Below, one piece after another: positions 7,772-16,208 of a stretch of 35,787 nt of DNA. Below the pieces are notes generated by a model. It had not been told where the DNA came from. It saw only the letters and a list, made by a program, of their open reading frames with translations, and did not search any database. Position 1 is the stretch's first letter. Each line of letters begins with the position of its first letter. Origin of the DNA: Kiritimatiellia bacterium (lineage in GTDB: Bacteria > Verrucomicrobiota > Kiritimatiellia > SLAD01); assembly GCA_007126515.1 (NCBI GenBank), contig SLBD01000188.1:1-35787 (forward strand). Direction: 5' to 3'. Both the position numbers and the translations under genes were made by a program.

Positions 7772-7951
7772 GTGTCTGAAGTAAAAGTACGAAAAGGTGA
7801 ATCCGTGGACAAGGCCTTGCGCCGGCTGAAGAAGAAGCTGGACCGCGAGGGGACTATGCGCGAGATTCGATCGCATCGACATTACGAAAAGCCCAGCGTG
7901 AAGCGACGACGCAAGTCGGCGCGTGCCCGCACGCGGCCCGTAATGCGCTAA
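7772..7951 (+). CDS. rpsU: 30S ribosomal protein S21
   Basis: This gene is not in the ORF track. From GTG 7772 the frame reads [21 protein letters not shown] through [14 protein letters not shown] to a strongly basic tail ([17 protein letters not shown]), then TAA. At 59 residues and with this composition it is a clear S21. S21 sits near the anti-SD end of 16S rRNA and helps initiation. A GGAAGGGAG purine run is 16 nt before the GTG, farther than usual, so initiation signals are weak. It is followed immediately by a strong intrinsic terminator and probably forms its own transcription unit. Confidence 0.93.
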   Translation: MSEVKVRKGESVDKALRRLKKKLDREGTMREIRSHRHYEKPSVKRRRKSARARTRPVMR

Positions 7952-7967
7952 TAATTCTATCATTCAC

Positions 7968-8015
7968 GCGCTCCCCCTCGTGATCCGTGCGAACGCGAGC
8001 GGGGGCGCTTTTTTT
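7968..8015 (+). terminator. Rho-independent terminator after rpsU
   Basis: GCGCTCCCCCTCG (7968-7980) pairs with CGAGCGGGGGCGC (7996-8008), with one mismatch and one G-U pair, and is followed by seven T (8009-8015). It lies 16 nt after the rpsU stop and is the clearest intrinsic terminator in the window. Confidence 0.9.
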
Positions 8016-8022
8016 ATGTGTC

Positions 8023-8955
8023 ATGGCTGAGCCACATATTGCTTTAACGACTCGCTGGAATGCCCAGCGCCACGGTCGCGGCGAAAGCTTGATCGAGGAA
8101 ATTCTTGAGCTGGGCTTTGATCGCGTCGAGCTTGGGTACGATACGCGTCCCGATCTCGTCCCGGGCATCCGCGCCATGGTTGAATCGGGCGCAGTAACAG
8201 TCGACAGCGTCCACAATTTTTGCCCGGTGCCCATGGTCGCGCACCGAGGTCACCCGGAAATCTTCACGTTGGGACACAAAGATCGACGCGTTCGGGAACT
8301 CGCCGTGACACACACAGCAGAAACGATTCGTTTTGCCTCAGAAATCGGGGCCAAAGTCGTGGTGACTCATTGTGGCAATATCGACATGCCGCGCTATTCG
8401 CAGCAACTGGTGAGTTTGTGCGAACAACAGCAGCAATTTTCGCCGCATTATGAAAAATTGAAATTAAAGCTGCAAGTGAAGCGCGAGAAGAAATCGAAAC
8501 GCCAACTCCGCTATTGGTACGAGGGATTGGAAAGATTGCTTCCAGTGCTCGAACAATGTCAGGTGATGCTGGGCATGGAAAACCTGCCGACGTGGGAGGC
8601 AATCCCAACGGAAGCCGAGCTGGAACAAGCCCTGCTGCATTTTCGATCCCCATGGCTCAAATGTTGGTACGACATGGGGCACGGACAGATTCGAGAGAAC
8701 CTAGGACTGATCAACGCCGAACGCTGGCTTGATCGACTCCAGCCATATTTGGCAGGAATGCATGTCCATGATGTTGTCCCACCCGGATACGACCATGTAA
8801 TGCCCCCCCACGGTGCCATGGATTTTTCTCGCTATAAGCGATTTTCTGACCTTAATATCATCCGAGTCATTGAACCGACCCCTCGCACTCCGGCTGATGA
8901 AATTCAAGAGGCGCTGGCTTTCTTGAAAGCCGCCTGGGGCGAAGAAAGAATATAA
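8023..8955 (+). CDS. Sugar phosphate isomerase/epimerase (xylose isomerase-like TIM barrel)
   Basis: 310 residues from ATG 8023. The track start at GTG 7987 lies inside the rpsU terminator and is rejected. The AP_endonuc_2 / xylose-isomerase-like TIM barrel shows [14 protein letters not shown] near the N-terminus, [12 protein letters not shown] (strand with a metal-type histidine), [16 protein letters not shown] (a metal-type glutamate), [18 protein letters not shown] (Asp-x-Gly-His) and [25 protein letters not shown]. These give a complete Glu/Asp/His metal site. The substrate is unknown. It is 19 nt upstream of gmd and may be co-transcribed, suggesting a role in sugar metabolism. There is no SD before the ATG, and the terminator T-run ends 7 nt before it, so its promoter is unclear. 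Confidence 0.78.
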   Translation: MAEPHIALTTRWNAQRHGRGESLIEEILELGFDRVELGYDTRPDLVPGIRAMVESGAVTVDSVHNFCPVPMVAHRGHPEIFTLGHKDRRVRELAVTHTAETIRFASEIGAKVVVTHCGNIDMPRYSQQLVSLCEQQQQFSPHYEKLKLKLQVKREKKSKRQLRYWYEGLERLLPVLEQCQVMLGMENLPTWEAIPTEAELEQALLHFRSPWLKCWYDMGHGQIRENLGLINAERWLDRLQPYLAGMHVHDVVPPGYDHVMPPHGAMDFSRYKRFSDLNIIRVIEPTPRTPADEIQEALAFLKAAWGEERI

Positions 8956-8974
8956 CACGAGGATACTGAATACG

Positions 8975-9940
8975 ATGAAAGCATTAATCACAGGCGTCAC
9001 AGGCCAAGACGGCTCCTATTTGGCTGAGTTCCTACTCGAAAAAGGATATGAAGTGTATGGCATGGTGCGACGCTCCAGTACCGAGAATTTCGAGAGGATC
9101 AATCACATCAAAGATAAAATCGAGCTGGTGCAAGCGGATTTGCTGGATGAATTGTCCTTGATTAAATTACTGGAAGCAGTGCAGCCGGATGAGATTTACA
9201 ATCTGGCAGCCATGTCGTTTGTGCCGACTTCCTGGACACAACCCGTGCTGACCGGTGAATTCACGGCCATCGGCGTCTCCCGCATATTGGAGGCCGTTCG
9301 GTTTGCCTGTCCCAAAGCAAAATTTTATCAGGCATCCAGCAGCGAAATGTACGGCAAAGTACTGGAAGTTCCACAAACGGAAAAAACCCCTTTCTATCCG
9401 CGCAGTCCGTATGCGGTTTCGAAGGTCTACGGCCACTACATCACCGTGAATTACCGGGAAAGTTACGACATCTTTGCCGTCTCCGGCATTTTGTTTAACC
9501 ACGAGAGCCCGCGTCGTGGAAAAGAGTTCGTTACGCGCAAGATCACCGACTACGTCGCTCGAATCAAATTGGGCTTCGAAAAGCAATTGCCGCTAGGCAA
9601 TATCGATTCAGAACGCGACTGGGGATTTGCTGGTGACTATGTGCGGATGATGTGGATGATGCTGCAACAAGATCAACCGACCGACTATGTGATTGCGACG
9701 GGGAAAAGTCATTCTGTGAAGCAGTTTCTGGAAGCCGCCTTTTCTGTGGTGGACTTGAATTGGCAGGATTACGTGGTTCAAGACCCACGTTTCATGCGCC
9801 CAGCTGAGGTCGACCATCTGATCGGTGACTCTTCCAAGGCAAAGAATGAGCTAGGTTGGGTGCCTGAAGTTGATTTTGAAGGTCTAGTACAAATGATGGT
9901 GGAAGCCGACCTCGAGCGCTGGCAAGCCGTCAAGGGCTAA
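8975..9940 (+). CDS. gmd: GDP-mannose 4,6-dehydratase
   Basis: 321-residue extended SDR enzyme that converts GDP-D-mannose to GDP-4-keto-6-deoxy-D-mannose. The N-terminal nucleotide motif is [11 protein letters not shown], whose GQDG form marks Gmd. The arginine-rich [13 protein letters not shown] binds the cofactor phosphate region. SSSEMYG (about 121-127) and Y146-x3-K150 (YAVSK) form the catalytic site. [19 protein letters not shown] is the Gmd signature around the GDP-mannose pocket. It is slightly shorter than the 345-375 residues of many Gmd proteins, matching the short form. A GAGGA SD lies upstream of the ATG. It is followed 7 nt later by rmd, the usual pairing for GDP-D-rhamnose. Confidence 0.93.
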   Translation: MKALITGVTGQDGSYLAEFLLEKGYEVYGMVRRSSTENFERINHIKDKIELVQADLLDELSLIKLLEAVQPDEIYNLAAMSFVPTSWTQPVLTGEFTAIGVSRILEAVRFACPKAKFYQASSSEMYGKVLEVPQTEKTPFYPRSPYAVSKVYGHYITVNYRESYDIFAVSGILFNHESPRRGKEFVTRKITDYVARIKLGFEKQLPLGNIDSERDWGFAGDYVRMMWMMLQQDQPTDYVIATGKSHSVKQFLEAAFSVVDLNWQDYVVQDPRFMRPAEVDHLIGDSSKAKNELGWVPEVDFEGLVQMMVEADLERWQAVKG

Positions 9941-9946
9941 CAGGCC

Positions 9947-10879
9947 ATGGGCATGCGGGTTCTCATCACCGGCTCTGCCGGGTTTGTTGGTGCCTACCTG
10001 ATTCGCGAATTGCAGGCGACCGGACATGTTCCTCTGGGATATGATCTGGCCCAAACACCTCTGTTGTCGGGTTCCGAGCAATGTGTGGGATCGATTGACG
10101 ATGGCTTGACGCTGAGCCAATGGATTTCCTCGACGCGCCCTGATGCCTGCGTTCACTTGGCCGGCATGTCGTTCGTGCCAACAGCATGGGATCACCCGCA
10201 GGAAGCGATTGATGTGAATGTCAACGGCACACTGAATGTCCTGACGGCGTTTCACGAGCAACAACGGCAGGCGCGGATTTTAGTGGTGACGTCGTCCGAG
10301 GTGTATGGCCGTGAAGATCGACGCGAACCCGTGCTTGAGAATGATGCGCTTTTACCCTCTTCCATCTACGGTGTTTCTAAAGCCGCAGCCGACCAGAGCA
10401 GCCTACTGTTTGGCCATCATCACGGCATGTGCGTGATGACGGCGCGTCCCCAAAACCACATTGGCCCAGGACAATCGGAGCGGTTTGCCATGCCCAGTTT
10501 CGCCCGACAAATCGGTGAGCTTGTTCGACAAGAGAATCCTAACGGGACTCTGCGGACCGGGAATTTAGAAGCACGCCGTGATTTCACGGATGTCAGGGAT
10601 GTGGCGAGGGCCTATCGCTTACTGATCGAAAGCGGCAAAGCGGGCGATGCGTATAATATTGCCTCTGGGCGAATGATCCCGATTCAAGACATGCTCAATG
10701 AACTGTGTCAGCATGCTGGCATTTCTCCTCGGATTGAAGTCGATCCCAGCCTGTATCGGCCAGCTGATCGACCGCCTCAACTGAGCATTGAAAAGATATC
10801 CTCCCACGTGGGCTGGCACCCGGAAATCCCTTTATCCCAGACACTAAAGGATATTTACGATGCCGTGCAGCACGCCTGA
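9947..10879 (+). CDS. rmd: GDP-4-keto-6-deoxy-D-mannose reductase (Rmd-like)
   Basis: 310-residue SDR with GSAGFVG (9-15), VVTSSEVYG (about 113-121) and Y141-x3-K145 (YGVSK). ARPQNHIGPGQ matches the Rmd/RfbD-like reductases rather than GDP-fucose synthase. It would reduce the Gmd product at C4 to GDP-D-rhamnose. ATGs at 9947 and 9953 are both possible. AAGGG lies about 11 nt before the first. The order gmd-rmd with a 6-nt gap supports the assignment. Another 4-reductase or epimerase specificity (for example towards GDP-6-deoxytalose) cannot be ruled out. Confidence 0.82.
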   Translation: MGMRVLITGSAGFVGAYLIRELQATGHVPLGYDLAQTPLLSGSEQCVGSIDDGLTLSQWISSTRPDACVHLAGMSFVPTAWDHPQEAIDVNVNGTLNVLTAFHEQQRQARILVVTSSEVYGREDRREPVLENDALLPSSIYGVSKAAADQSSLLFGHHHGMCVMTARPQNHIGPGQSERFAMPSFARQIGELVRQENPNGTLRTGNLEARRDFTDVRDVARAYRLLIESGKAGDAYNIASGRMIPIQDMLNELCQHAGISPRIEVDPSLYRPADRPPQLSIEKISSHVGWHPEIPLSQTLKDIYDAVQHA

Positions 10880-11915
10880 AGATTGCTCTGCACCCCGGTA
10901 CTGGAAGCGTTTTATACTTCTGGCCATTCGCACAGGGCTTGGCATTGCGATTCTCGTCTGGGTCTTCAGCCAATTGCCCTTGGATGAATTTGTGGCCGCC
11001 CTGTGGCGAGGCGCTTTGAATTGGCGCTGGTGGGCGATGGGCCTATTTTTTGCCGGCATGGGGCTGGCTGGTGCAGCCATTCGTTGGCGCGCACTGCTTC
11101 GGGCACAGCAGGTCGACCTAACCGCTTCACGGACGATGCGGTTATTTTTTATTGGACAGTTTTTTAATTCGTTCCTGCCCGGCTCCTGTGGCGGAGACGC
11201 GGCGCGCGTCTACTATGTCTTCCGCGAAACAGAACTGAAACGCACCGAAGCCATGACCACTGTTGTCGTAGATCGCGGCATTGGCTTCCTGACTCTGGTC
11301 TTCTTTGCGTGTGGAATGTTGGCCTGGCAATTTACCTATGTGGTCGAGGAACGGTGGGCGCAGATGGCGGGGTTACTCATGTTGGCCATTTTGCTTGTTG
11401 CCGCGATTGTCTCCATTTTGGCCTTTCATCAACACTTTTTTGATCGGTGGCCTCGCGTAACCCAATGGCTGCGCCGCTGGCGACTGGGCCCCATTCTGAT
11501 CCGCGCATATGATGCCGTATATGTCTACCGAGATCGTCCAACGGTATTGGCTGTATCCGTCGCTTTGTCGCTGGTGAACTTGGCCGGCTTGACGTTGGCT
11601 TGTTACGCTTTCGGTCGTAGTCTTGGGATTGATGTGTCTCTGCTCTATTACTTCACCTTATTCCCCGTCATCACAGCCTTGTCCTCTATTCCCCTCACAC
11701 CTGGCGCATTTGGCGTTCGGGAAGGCCTGTTCGTGCAGCTTTTTGCGATTCCGGGTGTCAGCGCCGCTGGTGCGGTCTCGTTATCGCTGATGGTCTATGG
11801 CGGGGGCTTGGCCTGGAGCCTGTTCGGCGGCTTGCTCTTTATCAATTATACCGCCCGCTTCGGTGTGTCCTGGCGGGATGAATGGCGCAAGCTGCAGAAT
11901 CAACCACTGCCCTGA
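10860..11915 (+). CDS. UPF0104 / YbhN-type integral membrane protein (flippase-like)
   Basis: 351 residues with about eight hydrophobic segments, of the lysylphosphatidylglycerol-synthase-TM / TIGR00374 family. Family-type motifs are RWRALLRAQ, FFIGQFFNSFLPGSCGGDAARVYYV, VVVDRGIGFLTL and the C-terminal SSIPLTPGAFGVREGLFV. Members are proposed to move lipid-linked or phospholipid substrates. The ATG at 10860 overlaps the end of rmd by 20 nt, so it is coupled to the deoxysugar genes and may serve the same surface glycan. Its last 74 nt overlap the 3' end of the convergent flippase gene on the other strand. Confidence 0.85.
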   Translation: MPCSTPEDCSAPRYWKRFILLAIRTGLGIAILVWVFSQLPLDEFVAALWRGALNWRWWAMGLFFAGMGLAGAAIRWRALLRAQQVDLTASRTMRLFFIGQFFNSFLPGSCGGDAARVYYVFRETELKRTEAMTTVVVDRGIGFLTLVFFACGMLAWQFTYVVEERWAQMAGLLMLAILLVAAIVSILAFHQHFFDRWPRVTQWLRRWRLGPILIRAYDAVYVYRDRPTVLAVSVALSLVNLAGLTLACYAFGRSLGIDVSLLYYFTLFPVITALSSIPLTPGAFGVREGLFVQLFAIPGVSAAGAVSLSLMVYGGGLAWSLFGGLLFINYTARFGVSWRDEWRKLQNQPLP

Positions 11916-13179
11916 CAGGACGAAATACAGCAACAAACATCAGGATCATGGATGCCACGTTTACAGACCCCATGATGGTCAACACCTGGCCGAATCGATC
12001 ATGCCAGACAGCAACACAGACCACATAGACACCCGCTAGAACCAAGAGCAGCAATGGAGCCCAAAATCGGCGTTGAGCCAACTCAAAATTCATCAACAAA
12101 AACGTTAAGCCCAAAGGTGATAGCGCCCAAATAACTCCACGCACCAAAGAAATTCCGGCCGGATCGTCCCAGCTCCCCGTAAAGATCCACCAAACGAACG
12201 GCGTCCACACCGTGCAGACGAATCCTGCCAATCCAATCAGTGCTGCTGTGAACAACAGCGCCTTCAGCATGACGCGTCGATCACCAGCCGTTGACACCCC
12301 CGCTGACACCACTTTGGGAAACATCACGGCGGCAATCGGAACCGGCAGAAAGACGATACTGCGGCCAATCGTCGCGGCCTGAGCAAATACGCCGGCTTGC
12401 TCTGGGTCAAAGAAGATTTTTACCAGCGCCACATCCGCATTCATCAACACGGCATAACCAATCAGAACCGCCAGCGACAAGAGAAAATAATTCCAGCCCG
12501 CGAACGGTAATTCGAGGCATACCGGTTGCCGACGAATCAAGCGCGCGACGGCCCAGCCACCTACTGCGACACTCGCAACAACAGCCATCATTTGTGCTGA
12601 AAGCGCCGTCATGGCCGTCGGCTGTATGGATCGCGACACCCAGATCCAGACGAGCAACGCTCCGATTACAAATCGCACCACGCCCCAGACTTGACCATGG
12701 ATCGCCATCCAAGTAAACGCCTGCCCCCCTTGAAGGGCGCCCTGGAAATAAGGCATGAACAAACTGCCAGCCACAATGAATCCCGTCAGAATGACCAAGC
12801 CAGGAGCGGGTAATTGCAGCAAAGTACTGATCCCATGACGACCCAACCAACCGATCAGAACGATCAAGGCTGCGGCCACCAACAACGAGCGCGCCCAATG
12901 CCGCAAGAATGCACGCAACGCTCCGCCCTGCCCCATCCGCATCAACAAGGCCGTCTGATGGGCCACCGCCGTCCGCAACGCTTCGAGCGGAGTTCCAGTA
13001 ATCAGCACCAAACTTAGCATCGAAGCCAACATGCCGTACTCAATGCGAGAAAGCTGCCGCATCATCAGGATTTGGAACAACATGGTCGCGACATTGCCAA
13101 ACTGCGTGGCAAACAGTAGCAATACACTGTGTCGCAGCAATCCGGACTGGTGTGCGTTTTGTGGGGCGTCCGTAGTCAT
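11842..13179 (-). CDS. Polysaccharide/oligosaccharide flippase (MATE/Wzx-like)
   Basis: 445 residues, twelve or more hydrophobic segments, resembling Wzx/PST-type exporters: HSVLLLFATQFGNVATMLFQI and MMRQLSRIEYGMLASMLSLV at the N-terminus are the usual first helices with the conserved LS..EYG loop. It probably flips lipid-linked saccharide units across the inner membrane. Start ATG 13179 is preferred to TTG 13185 of the track. Neither has a good SD. It begins 26 nt after the stop of the ClpX-like gene and is the last gene of a minus-strand set. Its 3' end overlaps the convergent UPF0104 gene by 74 nt. The antisense ORFs here are shadows. Confidence 0.82.
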   Translation of the reverse strand: MTTDAPQNAHQSGLLRHSVLLLFATQFGNVATMLFQILMMRQLSRIEYGMLASMLSLVLITGTPLEALRTAVAHQTALLMRMGQGGALRAFLRHWARSLLVAAALIVLIGWLGRHGISTLLQLPAPGLVILTGFIVAGSLFMPYFQGALQGGQAFTWMAIHGQVWGVVRFVIGALLVWIWVSRSIQPTAMTALSAQMMAVVASVAVGGWAVARLIRRQPVCLELPFAGWNYFLLSLAVLIGYAVLMNADVALVKIFFDPEQAGVFAQAATIGRSIVFLPVPIAAVMFPKVVSAGVSTAGDRRVMLKALLFTAALIGLAGFVCTVWTPFVWWIFTGSWDDPAGISLVRGVIWALSPLGLTFLLMNFELAQRRFWAPLLLLVLAGVYVVCVAVWHDRFGQVLTIMGSVNVASMILMFVAVFRPVRAVVDSAACAIHPARTHRSGRYN

Positions 13180-13204
13180 GAGCAACGGTTTTTTAATCGA
13201 GTCT

Positions 13205-14806
13205 TTATTCCGATGGAGAATGACTGTCCACCACCCATGTGGACAACACTTTGTCGGGATTGTGAATTACATCCGCCCCGATGGTGAAGGTATGGTTCCC
13301 CGTGTTTCGGGCGACCAAGCCGAGCCCAAACTCAAAATTCCGAAAGGTTTCTTCACAAACCGCCCGAATGGTTCGGCCCGTGTTACGCCCCAATTCCAAC
13401 AAGTCCTCCACCGCTTCTTCTTCAAAAACCAATTGCAAGCCATGCGCTTCCTGGAATCGCTCTGCGAATCGATGCACTTCCCCTTTCAACAGCGTTTCGG
13501 TGGTATCTTGATTTTCTTCTAGCAACGCATGTAAGGCTGCGTTCGGATTTTGCACCACGTCAGCCGTCAATTCCAGTGTGCGAATCGAGGTCGATGGCAG
13601 CTCATATTTGAAGTCCCGCAGCACTCGCTCCAAAATCGTCATCAGCCCGCGAGCTCCCGTCTTCTCCTTTTCAGCGCGGCGGGCAATTTCTTGTATGGCT
13701 TCGGACGAGGTATGCATGTGAATGTCATATCCTTGAAAATCTTCACGGAACTGCAGCAGCACACTGCCTTCAGACTTCACCAACACCTGCTCCAAATCAT
13801 CTGCTTTCAAATGTTCGCAAATAACGCGTACCGGCAAGCGACCGATAAACTCTGGCTCGAAGCCGAACTGGATGAAATCAGTCGTCTCCACCTGCAGCAG
13901 GTAATCACTCTCCTCCCGGTCCGCGGCATCGCCGACCTGACTGAATCCGATTCGCGATCGCTCCACACGTGTACGGACAATATCCGACAGCTTGTCAAAG
14001 GCACCGCTCACGATGAACAGCATATGTCGCGTACTAATCGTCCGCTTCTTCGGTTTGCCACCGGTCCGTTGCATTTCCATGATCGCCTGCATCTGACCAA
14101 TCAGGTCCGTCTGACTGTGCAGATTGACATCCGTCTCCTCCATCAACTTGAGCAAATTGATCTGCACACCGCGACCAGACACATCCCGCATCCCTCCGCC
14201 TGTCGATTGGGAGGCAATCTTGTCAATCTCATCAATGTAAATGATGCCATACTGCGCCAACTCTGTATTGCCATCCGCCGCTTTAACCAAATCGCGCACA
14301 ATGTCTTCCACATCATTTCCGACATAGCCCGTTTCGGAAAACTTCGTCGCATCGGCCTTCGCAAACGGCACTCCGATCAAGCGCGCAATACAGCGCATCA
14401 AGTACGTCTTCCCAACTCCAGTCGGACCCAACAAAATGATATTGGGTTTGGCATACTCCTTCTGATTCAATTCCGGATCTTCCAGGCACCGCCGAACATG
14501 ATTAAAATGATCACAAACATGAACAGCCAAGACTTTCTTGGCTTCCTCCTGTTTGACTACAAACCGGTCCAGATAGTCGCGGACTTCGCGCGGCTTTAAC
14601 GTAAATTCACGAATCTTGCGCAAGGTTTCAGCGTCACTGGATTCATCCTCAGTCGGCGCAGAAGATTCGGGGGAGGATTCCTGCCTCAAGAAATTGGGGG
14701 AATCCGATAAAAACGCTGCTTGTGTCTTGTTCAACAAGTCCATGAATTGCTTTTGCAGATCGTCGATTTCGTCCGACGGCTCGTTATCTTTCATCTCATC
14801 GCTCAT
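13205..14806 (-). CDS. ClpX-like AAA+ unfoldase with acidic N-terminus and doubled C-terminal small domain
   Basis: 533 residues from ATG 14806 (GGAGAAGG upstream). It contains a ClpX AAA+ module: Walker A GPTGVGKT (127-134), GYVGNDVEDIV (160-170), Walker B IIYIDEID (188-195), IGF (286-288) where ClpX carries its ClpP-docking loop, EFIGRLPV (319-326) and sensor-2 GARGL (384-388). The N-terminal zinc-binding domain of ClpX is absent. In its place are about 65 acidic, Ser/Glu-rich residues. After the normal end of ClpX come about 110 extra residues that repeat the small domain: FKYELPS...TADVVQNPNAAL is echoed by FEFGLGL...GADVIHNPDKVL. The ATG overlaps the amidase stop (ATGA). It likely unfolds proteins, perhaps for ClpP. 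The substrate is unknown. Confidence 0.85.
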   Translation of the reverse strand: MSDEMKDNEPSDEIDDLQKQFMDLLNKTQAAFLSDSPNFLRQESSPESSAPTEDESSDAETLRKIREFTLKPREVRDYLDRFVVKQEEAKKVLAVHVCDHFNHVRRCLEDPELNQKEYAKPNIILLGPTGVGKTYLMRCIARLIGVPFAKADATKFSETGYVGNDVEDIVRDLVKAADGNTELAQYGIIYIDEIDKIASQSTGGGMRDVSGRGVQINLLKLMEETDVNLHSQTDLIGQMQAIMEMQRTGGKPKKRTISTRHMLFIVSGAFDKLSDIVRTRVERSRIGFSQVGDAADREESDYLLQVETTDFIQFGFEPEFIGRLPVRVICEHLKADDLEQVLVKSEGSVLLQFREDFQGYDIHMHTSSEAIQEIARRAEKEKTGARGLMTILERVLRDFKYELPSTSIRTLELTADVVQNPNAALHALLEENQDTTETLLKGEVHRFAERFQEAHGLQLVFEEEAVEDLLELGRNTGRTIRAVCEETFRNFEFGLGLVARNTGNHTFTIGADVIHNPDKVLSTWVVDSHSPSE

Positions 14807-15771
14807 AGTGCCTTCTCCAATCGGGCGCGTAGCACCCATCCCACATATTCGAGAATTCCTTCGGCTAATCCGTGCGCCATGGACTCCATGAATTCGGGGC
14901 GCAGCACATTTCGCGCATCTTCCGGATTTGACAAGAACGCTCCCTCAAACAGAACCGTCGGACAGGGTGCCTCACGCAACAAATAAAATCGCGCCCGCTT
15001 CAACCCTCGATCCGAATTCCCCGTCTGTGCCAACACCCGCCGGTGAATAGCAAAGCCCAGCAATTGACTACTGGCATCGAAGGCATTGCCCGGCAGCGAT
15101 GGCGGAGACGGATGATTCACCGCCTCGCCCGTGGACGGCTGTCCCGCCGCAGCCAGGACAAACGTCTCCATACCGCGCGCCTCCCGGTTCTGCGCAGCAT
15201 TAAAGTGAATACTAACAAACAAGTCCGCCTGCAATTCTCGCGCCAGCACCACCCGATTCGACAAGGAAATGAATCGATCATCCGTCCTTGTCAGATGCAC
15301 CTCATTACCGGCCTGACGCAACAAATCCGCAACGCGCAAGGACAATGCCAGCGCCAGCTCTTTTTCTACTGTACCCATCAACCCAATCGCACCCGGATCA
15401 GATCCGCCATGGCCCGGATCAATCACAATGCGTCGATACCCTGCCGTTGCCAAGGCATATTGGGGTCGCAACAACGGATCAAGAACGGTTTCCACATCCA
15501 CTGCGGAAATTTGCCAGTCGCGGCGACCGCTCAGGACCGGCTGATGAAGCCACAGTACCACCCCATTCACCAGTGCCCGTCGACTATTCAATTCCAACAC
15601 GAGCTCCATGCCCTCCGCCCGAATCGTCGCCGTCCGCTCATCCATTTCCGGAGGCGAGAACCCGTAATAGCTGGCAAATTGCTGCAACGGAACCGGCTCG
15701 CCGGGGACAAGCTCCCGCACTCGACCGGCCGCCCAGACAGAATCAACGGCACAAAAAGAGAGCCACAGCAC
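14803..15771 (-). CDS. N-acetylmuramoyl-L-alanine amidase (Amidase_3, AmiC-like)
   Basis: The C-terminal catalytic domain has RRIVIDPGHGGSDPGAIG (Zn His), GTVEKELALALSLRVADLL (Zn Glu), ADLFVSIHFNAA (Zn His) and PCPTVLFEGAFLSNPED (catalytic Glu). It cleaves the lactyl-amide bond between MurNAc and the stem peptide in the periplasm. The N-terminal part (VRELVPGEPVPLQQFASYYG ... LNSRRALVNGVVLWLHQPVL) looks like an AMIN/copper-amine-oxidase-like substrate-binding domain. The track start at 16173 runs through intergenic repeats and is unlikely. GTG 15771 has AGGATGG 6 nt upstream and gives a short signal peptide (about VLWLSFCAVDSVWA). A TTG near 15820 is the alternative, giving a longer leader. 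It is the first gene of amidase-ClpX-like-flippase on the minus strand. Confidence 0.85.
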   Translation of the reverse strand: MLWLSFCAVDSVWAAGRVRELVPGEPVPLQQFASYYGFSPPEMDERTATIRAEGMELVLELNSRRALVNGVVLWLHQPVLSGRRDWQISAVDVETVLDPLLRPQYALATAGYRRIVIDPGHGGSDPGAIGLMGTVEKELALALSLRVADLLRQAGNEVHLTRTDDRFISLSNRVVLARELQADLFVSIHFNAAQNREARGMETFVLAAAGQPSTGEAVNHPSPPSLPGNAFDASSQLLGFAIHRRVLAQTGNSDRGLKRARFYLLREAPCPTVLFEGAFLSNPEDARNVLRPEFMESMAHGLAEGILEYVGWVLRARLEKAL

Positions 15772-15839
15772 TGTGAACCATCCTAAAAGCGGACGCCCCT
15801 GGCAGCCGAAGAAATGAAAAGGAAATAGAGCGTTCAACG

Positions 15840-16190
15840 CTCGACTTACAATCTTTACACTATGTGCGGCGGGCGAGAGACCGCCCGCTCTACCCGTGAC
15901 GCCTAAGGATGGCGAGCGCGGCAAGACCCCAGCGAACGGCGTCGCAGAGCTCCGCCCTCCAAAAGATACCGATTCTTTGCCTCCCGCCTGGAGGGGCGAG
16001 CTCCGCGAGCCCAGAGGCAACGCAGAGTTTGTCTTGCAGATGTGCGATTCCGCTTCCCGGATGTGGCGTCGCGGAGCTCCGCCTTCCAACCTGCCGGGTT
16101 CAGGGTTCACGACTAGCCTATGCGCGCGCATCGGTTTTGAATTAAGCTGTTGCATCCGCATGTTCGATTTCATACCATTGCAAGCATGTG
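15840..16190. repeat. Intergenic cluster of GAGCTCCGCC-type dispersed repeats
   Basis: The divergent gap between the amidase and the TPR gene (437 nt) is packed with repeats. GGCGTCGCAGAGCTCCGCC plus CTCCAA (15938-15962) recurs with two changes at 16065-16089. A related copy in inverted orientation (GGAGGGGCGAGCTCCGCGAG) lies at 15988-16011, framed by TTGCCTC (15977-15983) and its reverse complement GAGGCAA (16014-16020). A further hairpin-prone segment (GCGGGCGAGAGACCGCCCGC) lies around 15869-15888. Nothing here looks coding. The promoters of both flanking genes must lie in it, but none stands out. Confidence 0.7.
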
Positions 16191-16208
16191 AACGGAAGGA
16201 GAAGTTTC

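Noticed and set aside
7987-8022. GTG start for the TIM-barrel gene
   Set aside because: It lies inside the rpsU terminator hairpin and adds a non-homologous leader.
13550-14599. Plus-strand 349-residue ORF
   Set aside because: Antisense to the ClpX-like gene whose motifs are all on the minus strand.
15772-16173. N-terminal extension of the amidase ORF from ATG 16173
   Set aside because: It translates GAGCTCCGCC repeats and hairpins; the signal peptide-like segment lies just after 15771.
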